Notes: generated from the letters alone by a model not told the origin. Positions 18,305 through 26,961 are shown, numbered from the stretch's first letter. The stretch: 64,000 nucleotides of DNA from Salarchaeum japonicum (GCF_020614395.1 NZ_CP085324.1:1741564-1805563), one strand, 5' to 3'. Numbers and translations: made by a program.

Positions 18305-19101
18305 GTCTCGCTCGGGTCGATAACGTCGCCGTCGTGCGGATACACGCCGACCTGGTCGCAGATGTCGCTCATCGGGCACGCCTCCGGGCCGTCGAGGCAC
18401 GCTGGCTTGCGCGCCGTGCAGAACTCGCGGCCGAACTGAATCATCGCCGTGTGCCCGAACCCGCACTTCGACGCGGGCACCTCGGCCTCCATCACCTCGC
18501 GCACCTGCTCGTGGTCGGCATCCGGGGGCGCGAACCCCATCCGGCGCGCGATGCGGTGGACGTGCGTGTCAACGGGGAAGACGCCGTCCCGGCCGCCCGC
18601 GAAGAGGAGGACGCAGTCCGCCGTCTTCGGGCCGACGCCCTTCATGTCGAGGAGCGCGTCGCGAACGTCGTCGGGCGACTCGGATTTCACGAACTCGTCG
18701 AAGGCGTCCGCGCCGCCGTACTCCTCGACGACGCGGGTCGCGAGGCGGATGATGGTCTCCGACTTCTGGTTGTAGAGGCCCGCGGACGCGATGGCGTCCG
18801 CGAGTTCGTCCTGCTCGGCGTCGGCGAGCGCGCGAGCGAGGTCGCCGTCCTCGGTCGCGTAGCGCGCCATCAGTTCGTCGTGGGCGGGCTGGCTCGCCTT
18901 ATCGGAGGTGTTCTGGCTGAGAACCGTGCGGACGAGGCACTCGAAGGCGTCCTGGCCGCCGTACGTCTTCTGCCAGTAGCGCTCGCCGAGGCGGTCGATG
19001 AACACCTCGACGCTGGAGGCGGCGTCGCCGGGGTCGAACGCGGCCGCGCGGCCGCCGCCCGCGGTGCCGCCGGAGATGTTCTCCGCTGGCTCGTCGCTCA
19101 T
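18301..19101 (-). CDS. nth: Endonuclease III (DNA N-glycosylase/AP lyase)
   Basis: 266 residues. Helix-hairpin-helix motif GVGPKTADCVLLFAGG carries the catalytic Lys, followed by the catalytic Asp in FPVDTHVHRIARRMG. Four cysteines at the C-terminus (CTARKPACLDGPEACPMSDIC) make the 4Fe-4S cluster. The spacing is X6-X6-X5 rather than the bacterial X6-X2-X5; I believe this is a normal archaeal variant. It removes oxidised pyrimidines. The ATG at 19101 lies in a GTATG context; an alternative start two codons upstream is less likely. Confidence 0.92.
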   Translation of the reverse strand: MSDEPAENISGGTAGGGRAAAFDPGDAASSVEVFIDRLGERYWQKTYGGQDAFECLVRTVLSQNTSDKASQPAHDELMARYATEDGDLARALADAEQDELADAIASAGLYNQKSETIIRLATRVVEEYGGADAFDEFVKSESPDDVRDALLDMKGVGPKTADCVLLFAGGRDGVFPVDTHVHRIARRMGFAPPDADHEQVREVMEAEVPASKCGFGHTAMIQFGREFCTARKPACLDGPEACPMSDICDQVGVYPHDGDVIDPSET

Positions 19102-19427
19102 ACCCACGTCTTCGTGGGCGGCGAGGAAAGTGATTCGGGAGTGTCGTCGAAATCCGAGTGGCTCGACAATTCCCCCGCTGAAACAGCTGTCGGGTAGGTG
19201 CGCGAACCGACCGCCAGTTTAGTGTTATCGAACTATAGTGAGGTACCGAGCCGCGGTTGATTGACGCAGTACAGCTCGAAGAAAAAGACCACTGAGTATA
19301 GCGATACCACTCCCAGCCGATCGGACGAGAGTCGCTACTGGCGATCCTGTCAGTGTACACTCGGAAAGAAACGAACCCATGCGAAAAGTGCAACCAATAT
19401 TGAGACATCCCGCGCGCTCAGGAGTTG
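19102..19427. other. Lower-GC intergenic stretch
   Basis: About 326 nt without a supportable gene, visibly poorer in GC than its surroundings (near 50 percent by eye at 19250-19420). A short reading encodes YHSQPIGRESLLAILSVYTR around 19300 but is bounded by stops, so it could be a decayed coding remnant. No terminal repeats were recognised. Confidence 0.5.
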
Positions 19428-20210
19428 CTACAACTCAGCTGTCGAGATTTCGTCCGCCTCCGCTCTATACTGCGCGTAGTGGTCTTCGGCCCACTGTACG
19501 GCCGCATCTGTCTCGTTGATGAGTACGCCAGCGACACCGCCCCCGTCGTAGGCGGTGATACCGGCGTAGCTCGATTCCGGCGTGTCCATTATCCACAGTG
19601 CGTAGGGGAGTTCCTGATCGCTCTCGTAGACCTCTAATCCGTCCGCTTCGGAGAGGGATGGCGTCCCGAATTCCGGAAGCGATGGAAGGGCTTCGAGCAC
19701 GTCCGGCTCGGCGATGATCTCAACTGTCAAATCGCCTTCGCCGAGTCGCTCCGCGATGAGACTCGGGTAGAAGCTGAGCACGACCGGTGCAAGCCCCCGC
19801 ATCCGTGTCGCGCGCTCAAACAGTTCGTTGCTGGGTTTGAGCGCCTGATCCGGTGCGTGGGCCGCGCTCATCGTGACGGACGCACCCTCCAACAGACTCG
19901 TGGAGACGGGTGCGTCACGCGGAAGGTGATTGACGAACGCAGTCGTCGACGAAACCGCATCCGTCGCCCGCTCGTACGCCCGGTACTCCCGAAGTGCGAG
20001 CCGACCGGCGGTCGTCACCGCGTACTCCGAGCCGTCTTTTTCGACGAGGCCGGCCTCGGTGAGTTCGGCGATTGCGCGGTCAACTGTCGAACGCGAACTC
20101 TCGAGTTCGGCGACGAGCTCCGGTTTGCGAGCGGGAGATGCCTGTAAGGCGGCGAGTACGGGAGAGCGCCGTTCGAGAAGGCGTCGCATCTCTGCATCAC
20201 TCTCTGGCAT
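19428..20210 (-). CDS. Winged-helix transcriptional regulator, FilR1-like
   Basis: 260 residues. Residues 1-80 form a winged-helix DNA-binding domain (SPVLAALQASPARKPELVAELESSRSTVDRAIAEL). The rest resembles the FilR1 middle domain (Pfam PF08350, DUF1724) found in archaeal regulators and thought to sense small molecules. It stands alone, with no obvious operon partner, in a lower-GC patch. Divergent from the small membrane protein at 20388. The regulon is unknown. Confidence 0.8.
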   Translation of the reverse strand: MPESDAEMRRLLERRSPVLAALQASPARKPELVAELESSRSTVDRAIAELTEAGLVEKDGSEYAVTTAGRLALREYRAYERATDAVSSTTAFVNHLPRDAPVSTSLLEGASVTMSAAHAPDQALKPSNELFERATRMRGLAPVVLSFYPSLIAERLGEGDLTVEIIAEPDVLEALPSLPEFGTPSLSEADGLEVYESDQELPYALWIMDTPESSYAGITAYDGGGVAGVLINETDAAVQWAEDHYAQYRAEADEISTAEL

Positions 20211-20387
20211 ATTCCGGTCGTATTCGCGGGGTACGTATAATCAGTACTACATTCATCGCAACGAAGTCCGTACTCACGCTCCGGGAGAGTCACCGCGCTG
20301 TGAACGTACTAACAAGGAGTGAGGGTATACGAACGGGAACACAAGTTGGAGATGTCCCCGCTGACGCATCGAGGGACGCTTGCTAAT

Positions 20388-20642
20388 ATGAGTTCCAAGA
20401 TGCTCCTGAACGAAGACCACTGGATCACGCTCGTCGCTGCGATTGTGACGGTGGGCGGGCTCGGACTCCTGTCCGACCTTCCGTGGTTCTGGCTGTTAGT
20501 CGCGGGAATGGTCGTCTCAGGGATGGTTGAATTCGTGATTCGAGAGATACCCCCTGATAGGGATGACTACGACCCGGAAGCGTACCGACTGTGGGACGCT
20601 GGATACGGTCGAGACTCCGAAAGCAGCAGTGATACCGAGTGA
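20388..20642 (+). CDS. Small two-helix membrane protein, function unknown
   Basis: 84 residues from MSSKMLLNEDHW. Two membrane helices (about 12-28 and 32-50) are followed by an acidic tail ending ESSSDTE. The start was chosen at the ATG beside the first helix; a longer reading begins 69 nt upstream. It is divergent from the FilR1-like regulator, a common place for a regulated target, but that is only inference. Confidence 0.6.
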   Translation: MSSKMLLNEDHWITLVAAIVTVGGLGLLSDLPWFWLLVAGMVVSGMVEFVIREIPPDRDDYDPEAYRLWDAGYGRDSESSSDTE

Positions 20643-20793
20643 AATGGCGCTGTTGAAATCCGTTAGGAGTCCGTAAATCACGCCCCCGGTATACTCCGTA
20701 TGCGCTGGTCGTCACCGGTTTCGTAGCCGTGTGGTAACGGCTGTTTCACCGATACAAATGGGGGCGATAAGAGGTCGATAGAGCCGTTCGGGG

Positions 20794-21207
20794 TTACTCG
20801 ACGCGGAGCGTCATCGTGAGCGGCGCGCCGTCTGCGAGTGAGGTGACGTAGTCGCGGGGGAGGTCGGCGGCCGCGGCGTCGGCGTCCACCATGATGGTGC
20901 GGTCGTCGACGTACGTGCTGGTGCGGCCGACGTGCCCGCGCTGGTTCTCGAACGCGAGGTCGGGGTGGCCGCTCCCCGTGATTGTGACGCGTTCGTCGGG
21001 GGTTTCGAGGATGGCGGTGATGGTGGCGCTCTCGTCCCGGCAGGCATCGACGAACTCGCGCGAGAAGTCGCTGGGGGCGCGGTCGGCGTCGATGGCGAGG
21101 ATGCAGTCGCCGGCGGGCGTGAGGTAGTCGTCGGTCGTGACCTCGAACGTGCTCGCGTGTTCGGCGGAGACGTTCTCGTGGCCGCGGGCGTGCACGACTT
21201 CTTCCAT
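20794..21207 (-). CDS. DUF371 family protein
   Basis: 137 residues starting MEEVVHARGHENVSAEHASTFE, the conserved opening of the archaeal DUF371 family, including RGHENV and LTPAGDCILAI. The family has no established function to my knowledge. The start sits in a GGGTATG context; upstream reading is a shadow. A TATA-like CATAAAGA on the minus strand near 21241-21248 is about 37 nt away. Confidence 0.85.
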   Translation of the reverse strand: MEEVVHARGHENVSAEHASTFEVTTDDYLTPAGDCILAIDADRAPSDFSREFVDACRDESATITAILETPDERVTITGSGHPDLAFENQRGHVGRTSTYVDDRTIMVDADAAAADLPRDYVTSLADGAPLTMTLRVE

Positions 21208-21327
21208 ACCCGCGTTCGGCCCCTCTCGCACTTGAAGGTCTTTATGTGTGCGCGGATTCGCCGAAATCGTGCTAGAGTCCCGCAACCGGCTGCGTGGTAG
21301 CTGTTTGCACACCCCGGCCGAGGGCAA

Positions 21328-21337
21328 ATTTTAAATG
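21328..21337 (+). promoter_or_regulatory. Strong TATA box upstream of the coiled-coil gene
   Basis: AATTTTAAAT in an otherwise GC-rich context, the clearest archaeal TATA box in the window. The predicted start near 21356-21360 leaves about 130 nt before the ATG at 21490, an unusually long leader. Confidence 0.6.
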
Positions 21338-21353
21338 TCTATGGGAGGTACTA

Positions 21354-21489
21354 GGTGATACCTGAACGCCCCAGCGTTCACCAGCACCGCTCGAGAATGA
21401 CAGGCCGTTCTCACTTACGACGATCCGAAGGGACTGGCGAGCGACGCCTGTGTGGCGCACAGCGGCGGAATGGAACCGAGGTTTGAACA
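21354..21489 (+). ncRNA. Structured leader RNA or independent small RNA (candidate)
   Basis: About 136 nt between a strong TATA box and the coiled-coil gene start. Three hairpins can be drawn. The first, 21354-21388, has a 7-bp perfect stem TGAACGC/GCGTTCA with a CCCA loop plus an outer GGTG/CACC closure. The second, 21393-21412, pairs GAGAATG with CGTTCTC around ACAGGC. The third, 21445-21467, pairs CGCC-TGTG with CACA-GC-GGCG. No open reading frame of note lies in it. It could be a 5' leader, an H/ACA or other guide RNA, or a separate transcript; I cannot tell which. Confidence 0.5.
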
Positions 21490-22389
21490 ATGGTAGAACA
21501 AGAAACTATCGACGTGTCGTCCGCGGACGAGCTGATTACTGACGAAGAACTCGAGAGCAAATCCAAGGGCCAGCTTATCAAGAAAGCCGGCCAGTTCCGT
21601 GACCGACGGAACGAGCTCAACCAACTCGCGTCCTCGCGCGCCTCCAAGCGCGACGAGCTGAACGCGAAGACGCGCGAGAAGGTCGACGCGGCGCAGGAAC
21701 ACCGCGAGGACCGCGACGAACTGAACGAGCGCGTGCAGGAGCACAAGGAGATTCGAAACGAGCTCAACGCCGAAGCGAACGAGCTCTTCGAAGAGGTCGA
21801 AGACCGCAAGTCCGACCTCGAACTCGACGAGGGCAAAGACCTCGAAGAGCTGAAAGAGGAGATCGAACAGCTCGAGTTCAAGCAGCAGACCGAAGTCCTC
21901 TCCACGGAGGACGAGCGCGAGCTCATCGAGAAGATCGAGCAGAAGCGCGAGGAGTACCAGACGCGCAAGGAGAAGCTCGACCAGACCGAGGGGCTCGACG
22001 AGCTCGTCGAGGAAGCAGAAGAGGTTCGCGCCGAGGCGTCGAAGCACCACGAGAAGGTGACGGAGCTCGCAGACCGCGCGCAGAAGCACCACAACGAGAT
22101 GATCGAGGCCTACCGGGAGGCCGACGACATCCGTGACGAGGCCGACGAGAAGCACGAGGCGTTCGTCGAGGCCCAGGAGGCCGCCGACGCGCACCACGAG
22201 GCCTTCGTTCGCGTGCAGAAGCGTCTGCGCGAGCTCGATAAGGAAGAAGAAGAGGAGAAGCAGTCCCAGCGCGAAGCGAAGCGCCAGGAAGCGAAGGAAG
22301 AGGCCGAGGACATCTACGAGCGGTTCCAGGAGGGCGAGACCCTCGACACCGAGGACCTCCGGAAGCTCCAGAAGTCCGGTCTCCTATAG
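21490..22389 (+). CDS. Long acidic coiled-coil protein, function unknown
   Basis: 299 residues, almost entirely charged heptad repeats (Glu, Lys, Arg, Asp with Leu at core positions) from about 25 to 275, with no hydrophobic helix or enzyme motif. Archaea-wide coiled-coil proteins of this type exist, some annotated by weak resemblance to Rad50 or phosphoserine phosphatase; neither label is supported. It is strongly expressed-looking: a good TATA box and a long leader. The start ATG follows TTTGAACA, without the GTATG context of leaderless genes. Confidence 0.85.
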   Translation: MVEQETIDVSSADELITDEELESKSKGQLIKKAGQFRDRRNELNQLASSRASKRDELNAKTREKVDAAQEHREDRDELNERVQEHKEIRNELNAEANELFEEVEDRKSDLELDEGKDLEELKEEIEQLEFKQQTEVLSTEDERELIEKIEQKREEYQTRKEKLDQTEGLDELVEEAEEVRAEASKHHEKVTELADRAQKHHNEMIEAYREADDIRDEADEKHEAFVEAQEAADAHHEAFVRVQKRLRELDKEEEEEKQSQREAKRQEAKEEAEDIYERFQEGETLDTEDLRKLQKSGLL

Positions 22390-22458
22390 TCGGCGTTCTC
22401 TCTCCGGTATTTCTCCGTTTTCGAGTCCGCGTAGCCCCTGGCTCGCCGGGACTGGCGA

Positions 22459-22467
22459 GTTTTTAAC
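22459..22467 (+). promoter_or_regulatory. TATA-like box of sppA
   Basis: GTTTTTAAC centred near 22463, 28 nt before the ATG at 22491. This fits a leaderless transcript and decides the start in favour of the ATG over the GTG at 22485. Confidence 0.5.
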
Positions 22468-22490
22468 ACGTCCGGGCGTGTCGTGTGCGT

Positions 22491-23489
22491 ATGGATACTG
22501 CAGTGAAGCGGTTCGGGCGGCTGTTCGTGTTCGTGCTCGCGCTCGCGGTGGGCGCGGCCGCGGGCTGGCTGGTGTTCGTCGGAGCCGCGGACGGGAGTCT
22601 CGCGCGCCTGCTGGGTATCGTGCTCGCTATCGGCGTCGCCGTCGCGGTGGGCCGGCTGGGCGCGAACGTGGCGGGGTCGGTGTTCGCGCCGTACAACGTC
22701 GCCGAAGTGGGCGTCGAGGGCCCGATATCGCGGGACGGCGGGAGTTCGGTGCCGATGCAGCCGGGTTCGACGCCCGCGGACGCCATCGTGGAGCAGATGG
22801 AGCGCGCGGACGCGGACGGGAACGTGGACGCGCTCGTCGTCCGCCTCAATACGCCGGGTGGCGAGGTCGTGCCGAGCGACGACATCCGGAACGCCGCCGA
22901 GAAATTCGAGGGGCCGACGGTGGCGTACGCGACGGACACGTGTGCGAGCGGCGGGTACTGGATCGCGTCGGGCTGTGACCGCATCTTCGCGCGCGACGGC
23001 AGCATCGTCGGCTCCATCGGCGTGGTGGGGTCGCGGCCGAACGCGTCCGGGTTGATGGAGAAGCTCGGGTTGTCCTACGAGCAGTTCACGGCGGGCGAGT
23101 ACAAGGACGCCGGCGTCCCGCTGAAGGAGATGGAGGAGAAAGACCGGGAGTACCTCCAGGGCATCGTGGACGGCTACTACGACGAGTTCGTGGAACGCGT
23201 GACGGACGGCCGCGACCTGGACGAGGACGAAGTGCGGGACACGGAAGCCCGCGTCTACCTCGGGGAGGACGCGAAAGACCTCGGCTTGGTGGACGAACTC
23301 GGGACGCGGGACGCCGTGGACGACTACCTCGAATCGGAGCTCGGCACCGGCGTGGAGACCCGGGAGTTCGAGCCGCAACGCGGGCTCGCGTCCCGGGTGC
23401 GGTTCGGCGCGCAGTCGCTCGCGTTCGCGTTCGGCGCGGGGCTCGCGAACGCGGTCGGCGCGGACGATATCGGCTTCGAGTTCACGTAG
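22491..23489 (+). CDS. sppA: Signal peptide peptidase SppA, S49 family
   Basis: 332 residues. Two N-terminal hydrophobic segments (about 8-55) anchor it. The S49 protease domain follows, with the catalytic Ser in CASGGYW and the general-base Lys in AGEYKDAGV, plus DGSIVGSIGVVG. It cleaves signal peptides and other membrane-released peptides on the outer side of the membrane. The start is the ATG at 22491. Nothing links it to the coiled-coil gene upstream except direction. Confidence 0.9.
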   Translation: MDTAVKRFGRLFVFVLALAVGAAAGWLVFVGAADGSLARLLGIVLAIGVAVAVGRLGANVAGSVFAPYNVAEVGVEGPISRDGGSSVPMQPGSTPADAIVEQMERADADGNVDALVVRLNTPGGEVVPSDDIRNAAEKFEGPTVAYATDTCASGGYWIASGCDRIFARDGSIVGSIGVVGSRPNASGLMEKLGLSYEQFTAGEYKDAGVPLKEMEEKDREYLQGIVDGYYDEFVERVTDGRDLDEDEVRDTEARVYLGEDAKDLGLVDELGTRDAVDDYLESELGTGVETREFEPQRGLASRVRFGAQSLAFAFGAGLANAVGADDIGFEFT

Positions 23490-23497
23490 ACGGGAGA

Positions 23498-23507
23498 GTT
23501 TTTACTG
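23498..23507 (+). promoter_or_regulatory. TATA-like box of the DUF373 gene
   Basis: GTTTTTACTG, 32 nt upstream of the ATG at 23535 and just after the sppA stop. Confidence 0.4.
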
Positions 23508-23534
23508 CGGGGTGTGCATCCTCTACGTACCCGA

Positions 23535-24653
23535 ATGCACACGCTGGTTCTCTGTCTCGACCGGTCGGGCGCGGTGCCGCGCGCGACCGGCGTCACACCC
23601 CCGGTCGCCGGCTGGGAGGCCGTGCAGTCCCTCGTGGTGGAGTACGGCGTCACCGACCCCGAGGACTCGGCGGTGAACTGCCTGCTCGAAGGCCTGCGGG
23701 TGAGCCGCGACCTCCGGGACGACGGCGAGGAATCCACGGTCGCGGTGGTGTCCGGGAACGCGGACTCCATCGTCGGCGCAGACCGCACCATCGCCGAGCA
23801 AGTGGACGCCCTCCTGGAGCGCTTCGACCCGGACGCCGCCATCCTCGTCGTGGACAGCGCGGACGACGAGCGCGTCGTCCCCATCGTGGAGAGCCGCCTC
23901 CCCGTCGATTCGGTCGATCGGGTCGTCGTGCGGCAGGCCCGCGACATCGAGTCCACGTACTACCTCCTGAAGCAGTTCCTCGCCGACGAGGAACTCCGCG
24001 GCACCGTGCTCGTCCCGCTCGGCGTCGTCCTGCTCGTCTTCCCGATACTCCTCACGCTCACGAACAGCCTCGCCGTCGCCATCGCCGCAATCACCGCCGT
24101 CATCGGCGTGTTCCTCCTCTACAAGGGCCTGAACATCGACGAGTCCGTGAGCGGCCTCCCGAGTCAGGCCCGGGACGCCCTCTACTCGGGCCGCGTGAGC
24201 ATCGTCACGTACGTCGTCGCCGCCGGTCTCGCGCTCATCGGGGTGTTCGCGGGCGCGCTCGGCGTCTCCGACATGGCGTCGATGGACGGCGAGTTCGTCG
24301 CCGCGATGGCGTTCGCGTTCTACAGCGTCCCCTGGCTCGCGCTCGGCGCGCTCGCCGCGAGCACCGGCCGCCTCATCGACGAATCCATCAGGGAGGACGA
24401 GGTCGGCGCGAACTACGTGAACCTCCCGTTCGGCGTCGTCGCCGTCGGCCTCGTCGTCCGCGGGTTCGCCGGCTACTTCCTCGAACGCGCGAGCGTCCTC
24501 GACCCCGTCACCGTCGGCGGCGTGGACTTGGGCGCGCTCTCTCTCGCACCCGTCGTTCTCTCCGCGGAGGAACGCCTCGCCGTCTTCGTCGTCGCGGGCG
24601 TGCTCGTCAGCCTCGTCGGCATCCGCGTCGGCGGAATTCTCGGCGACGAGTAG
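23535..24653 (+). CDS. DUF373 family membrane protein
   Basis: 372 residues. A soluble N-terminal domain (1-150) with HTLVLCLDRSG at its start is followed by about six to seven membrane helices between about 155 and 370. This is the archaeal DUF373 architecture; the function is unknown. The N-terminal domain has a Rossmann-like alternation with a conserved Asp in CLDRSG. The start was moved seven codons in to the ATG that has both the TATA spacing and the conserved opening. Confidence 0.85.
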   Translation: MHTLVLCLDRSGAVPRATGVTPPVAGWEAVQSLVVEYGVTDPEDSAVNCLLEGLRVSRDLRDDGEESTVAVVSGNADSIVGADRTIAEQVDALLERFDPDAAILVVDSADDERVVPIVESRLPVDSVDRVVVRQARDIESTYYLLKQFLADEELRGTVLVPLGVVLLVFPILLTLTNSLAVAIAAITAVIGVFLLYKGLNIDESVSGLPSQARDALYSGRVSIVTYVVAAGLALIGVFAGALGVSDMASMDGEFVAAMAFAFYSVPWLALGALAASTGRLIDESIREDEVGANYVNLPFGVVAVGLVVRGFAGYFLERASVLDPVTVGGVDLGALSLAPVVLSAEERLAVFVVAGVLVSLVGIRVGGILGDE

Positions 24654-24667
24654 CGTGAGTCCGCGAC

Positions 24668-24675
24668 CCCTATAG
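24668..24675 (+). promoter_or_regulatory. TATA-like box of the Dph6-like gene
   Basis: CCCTATAG, about 26 nt upstream of the ATG at 24698, again implying a leaderless transcript starting at the GGGTATG motif. Confidence 0.4.
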
Positions 24676-24697
24676 CCCCCGAGCGCGAACCCCGGGT

Positions 24698-25417
24698 ATG
24701 ACCGACGGCCAGTGGGTGGGGTTGTTCTCCGGCGGCAAGGACTCGAACTGGGCGCTCTACCGCGCGCTCGAAGACGGACTCGACGTCGGCCGCCTCCTCA
24801 CCGTCCACCCCGAGGAGGACTCCTACATGTACCACGTGCCCGCGACCAGCCTCACCGAACTCGCCGCCGAGAGCATCGGCATCCCGCTCGTGAACGTCGA
24901 CCCCGGCGACCTCGACGCGCTCGACGCCGAGGACTCCGGCGCGCAGGGCGACCGCGAACTCGAACCCCTGGAGGCCGCGCTCCGCGACCTCGCACCCAGC
25001 CTCGACGGCGGCCTCGCCGGCGTCACCGCCGGCGCGATCGAGAGCGAGTACCAGACCAGCCGCATCCAGGCGATGGCCGACCGCCTCGGCTGTGAGGTGT
25101 TCGCGCCGCTCTGGCAGGAAGACCCCGAAGCACTCGGCGAGGCGATGCTCGACGCCGGCTTCGAAATCACCATCCTCCAAGTCGCCGCGTACGGCCTCGA
25201 CGAATCCTGGCTCGGCCGCACCCTCGACCACCAGGCGCTCAGCGACCTCCGAGAACTCAACGACGAGTACGGCGTCCACCTCCTCGGCGAAGGCGGCGAG
25301 TTCGAGACGTTTGTCACGGACGGCCCTCACTTCGACCGCGCCATCGAACTGGAGTACGACACCGTCTGGGAGGGAAATCGCGGGCACGTCGAAATCACGG
25401 ACGCGCGGCTGGAATAA
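24698..25417 (+). CDS. Diphthine-ammonia ligase-like PP-loop ATPase (Dph6 family)
   Basis: 239 residues. PP-loop pyrophosphatase motif FSGGKDSNWALYRA at 9-22, and the family end motif GEGGEFETFVTDGPHF. This fits COG2102/TIGR00289, whose members amidate diphthine on elongation factor 2 or, as MJ0570-type proteins, are unassigned. The SGGKDS nucleotide site and GGEFET are intact. It is convergent with the sugar nucleotidyltransferase, 14 nt apart. Confidence 0.85.
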   Translation: MTDGQWVGLFSGGKDSNWALYRALEDGLDVGRLLTVHPEEDSYMYHVPATSLTELAAESIGIPLVNVDPGDLDALDAEDSGAQGDRELEPLEAALRDLAPSLDGGLAGVTAGAIESEYQTSRIQAMADRLGCEVFAPLWQEDPEALGEAMLDAGFEITILQVAAYGLDESWLGRTLDHQALSDLRELNDEYGVHLLGEGGEFETFVTDGPHFDRAIELEYDTVWEGNRGHVEITDARLE

Positions 25418-25431
25418 CCGCGGTAGAACTG

Positions 25432-26400
25432 TTAGTTCCCGTTCGATATCGTGGTGTGTGCGCCGATGAGCGCGCCGGCGAAGTCGATGTTCTCGACGTG
25501 GGTCTGCTCGTCGATGATGGAGTCGCGGACGTCGCAGTCGCGGACGGTGGCGTCCGGGAAGACGACGGAGTTGTCGAGGCTGGAGTTGACGACTTCCGCG
25601 CCGTCCATCACGTGAACGTTGTCGCCGAGCGTGGTGTTCTCGACGGTGGCGGAGTCCGCGACGAGGGCGTCGCCGTCGAGCGTCCACGCGACCGCGTCCA
25701 GGTAGGACTCGGGCGTGCCGATGTCGAACCACGCGCCCTCGAACGTGAACGCGTGCACGGACTGGCGCTGCTGGAGCCACTGAATGAACCACCCGGGCTC
25801 GTCGGGGTTCTCGCCCGCGTCGAGGTACTCGCCGAACGACGGGATGGTGTCCGCGGGGAACGCGTAGCACGCGATGGAGACGAGCGTGCTCTTCGGATTC
25901 GCGGGCTTCTCCTGGAAATCCACGACCTCGTCCCCGTCGAGACTCACCAGCCCGTACGACTTCGCGCGCTCCTTACTCCCCACGTCGTACGCCGCCAGCG
26001 ACGGCGCGTCCTTCGCCTCGAAGAAATCCAGGAACTCGGAGACCTCGAAGCTGATGAGGTTGTCGCCCGCGATGACGAGCGTGTCCTCCGCCACGCCCTC
26101 CCGCTCGAACAACTGATTCAACGCCCCCACCACGCCGAACTTCTCGTCCTCCTCGGTGGTGTCCTCGATGGAGAGCGTCGTCTTCTCGTACCCCTGCTCG
26201 TCCAGGTGTTCCGCGAAATCGTCCGCGAACCGCTCGTTCGTCGACACGAACACCTCACTGATGCGGTCGTCCGCCTCCAACTCCGAGAAAATCCGGTCGA
26301 TAACAGTAGACTCACCGACAGGCAGGAACATCTTCGGCCGATGCTTCGTAATCGGCCACATCCGCGTCGCGTACCCGCCAGCCAGCACGACAGCTTTCAT
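25432..26400 (-). CDS. Sugar nucleotidyltransferase with C-terminal left-handed beta helix
   Basis: 322 residues. N-terminal nucleotidyltransferase fold with VVLAGGYATRMWPIT and KHRPKMFLPVG, the signature of GlmU/RmlA-like enzymes that make NDP-sugars. From about 240, hexapeptide-like repeats (ADSATVENTTLGDNVHV, GAEVVNSSLDNSVVF) form a short beta-helix. The precise sugar cannot be read from the sequence; a role in surface-glycan precursor supply is inference. The ATG at 26400 has a GGGGTATG context. Confidence 0.88.
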   Translation of the reverse strand: MKAVVLAGGYATRMWPITKHRPKMFLPVGESTVIDRIFSELEADDRISEVFVSTNERFADDFAEHLDEQGYEKTTLSIEDTTEEDEKFGVVGALNQLFEREGVAEDTLVIAGDNLISFEVSEFLDFFEAKDAPSLAAYDVGSKERAKSYGLVSLDGDEVVDFQEKPANPKSTLVSIACYAFPADTIPSFGEYLDAGENPDEPGWFIQWLQQRQSVHAFTFEGAWFDIGTPESYLDAVAWTLDGDALVADSATVENTTLGDNVHVMDGAEVVNSSLDNSVVFPDATVRDCDVRDSIIDEQTHVENIDFAGALIGAHTTISNGN

Positions 26401-26504
26401 ACCCCACCGATACCCCGGCCGCGGTAAGGTCTTTTTCCTTCCACTTCCACCGTTTTCCGGCTCGGGTGCGCCGGCGGCGCACCACTCGCCGCAAAACCCT
26501 GGAG

Positions 26505-26536
26505 GGAAAAAGCCCGAACGCGCTCCGCGCGTTCGG
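26505..26536 (-). terminator. Hairpin plus T-run, probable terminator
   Basis: A perfect 10-bp stem with a 3-nt loop lies at 26514-26536, followed on the minus strand by TTTTT at 26507-26511. It lies about 70 nt after the stop of the minus-strand HTH/zinc-ribbon gene, so it would end that transcript. Archaea often terminate at T-runs alone; the hairpin strengthens the case. Confidence 0.5.
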
Positions 26537-26606
26537 TCGAATACGAGGGACATCTACAGCGCCGCCACCCGCGGTCGCACCGCCGCACCGCGACAGCACC
26601 ACCCCG

Positions 26607-26891
26607 CTACGCTATCTTGAACGCGGGTTCCTCGATGCCCTCGTGCTTGCATTCGGGGCAGCGCGAGGGGAGGTTGAGCGGGTCGTCGAAGTCGTTGAAC
26701 CCGCACTCCTCGCACTCGGGCGGGCGGACGAGGAGTTCGTCGTCCGTGCCGTCGAGGGATTTCGCGACGTGTTCGACGTGCCGGAGCGCGGCGTGCGCGG
26801 TGATGGCGAACTCTGTCGCGAGCGAACTCGGGGTGGCGGGTTCCTCGCGGAGGGCGTCGGCGATGCGTTCGCGGGTCGTCCGCTCTGGCAT
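26607..26891 (-). CDS. HTH regulator with C-terminal zinc ribbon
   Basis: 94 residues. A winged-helix segment (1-50: TRERIADALREEPATPSSLATEF) is followed by a four-cysteine zinc ribbon, CEECGFNDFDDPLNLPSRCPEC. This architecture is common in archaeal transcription regulators. The target is unknown. It is divergent from the Rieske gene with about 70 nt between starts, which could share a control region. The start has the GGGTATG context. Confidence 0.82.
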   Translation of the reverse strand: MPERTTRERIADALREEPATPSSLATEFAITAHAALRHVEHVAKSLDGTDDELLVRPPECEECGFNDFDDPLNLPSRCPECKHEGIEEPAFKIA

Positions 26892-26961
26892 ACCCGGGCT
26901 TGGACGGGCGACGCTTAGTGTCCATCGGTGGACGTTAGTTCGCGCGACGGCGAGCAGTCGT

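Noticed and set aside
19261-19479. 72-codon plus-strand reading
   Set aside because: It overlaps the end of the regulator, has no recognisable motif and has no promoter; at best a remnant.
20645-20660. Insertion-sequence end-like word GGCGCTGTTGAAATCC
   Set aside because: No inverted partner, transposase or target duplication is visible, so no element is called.
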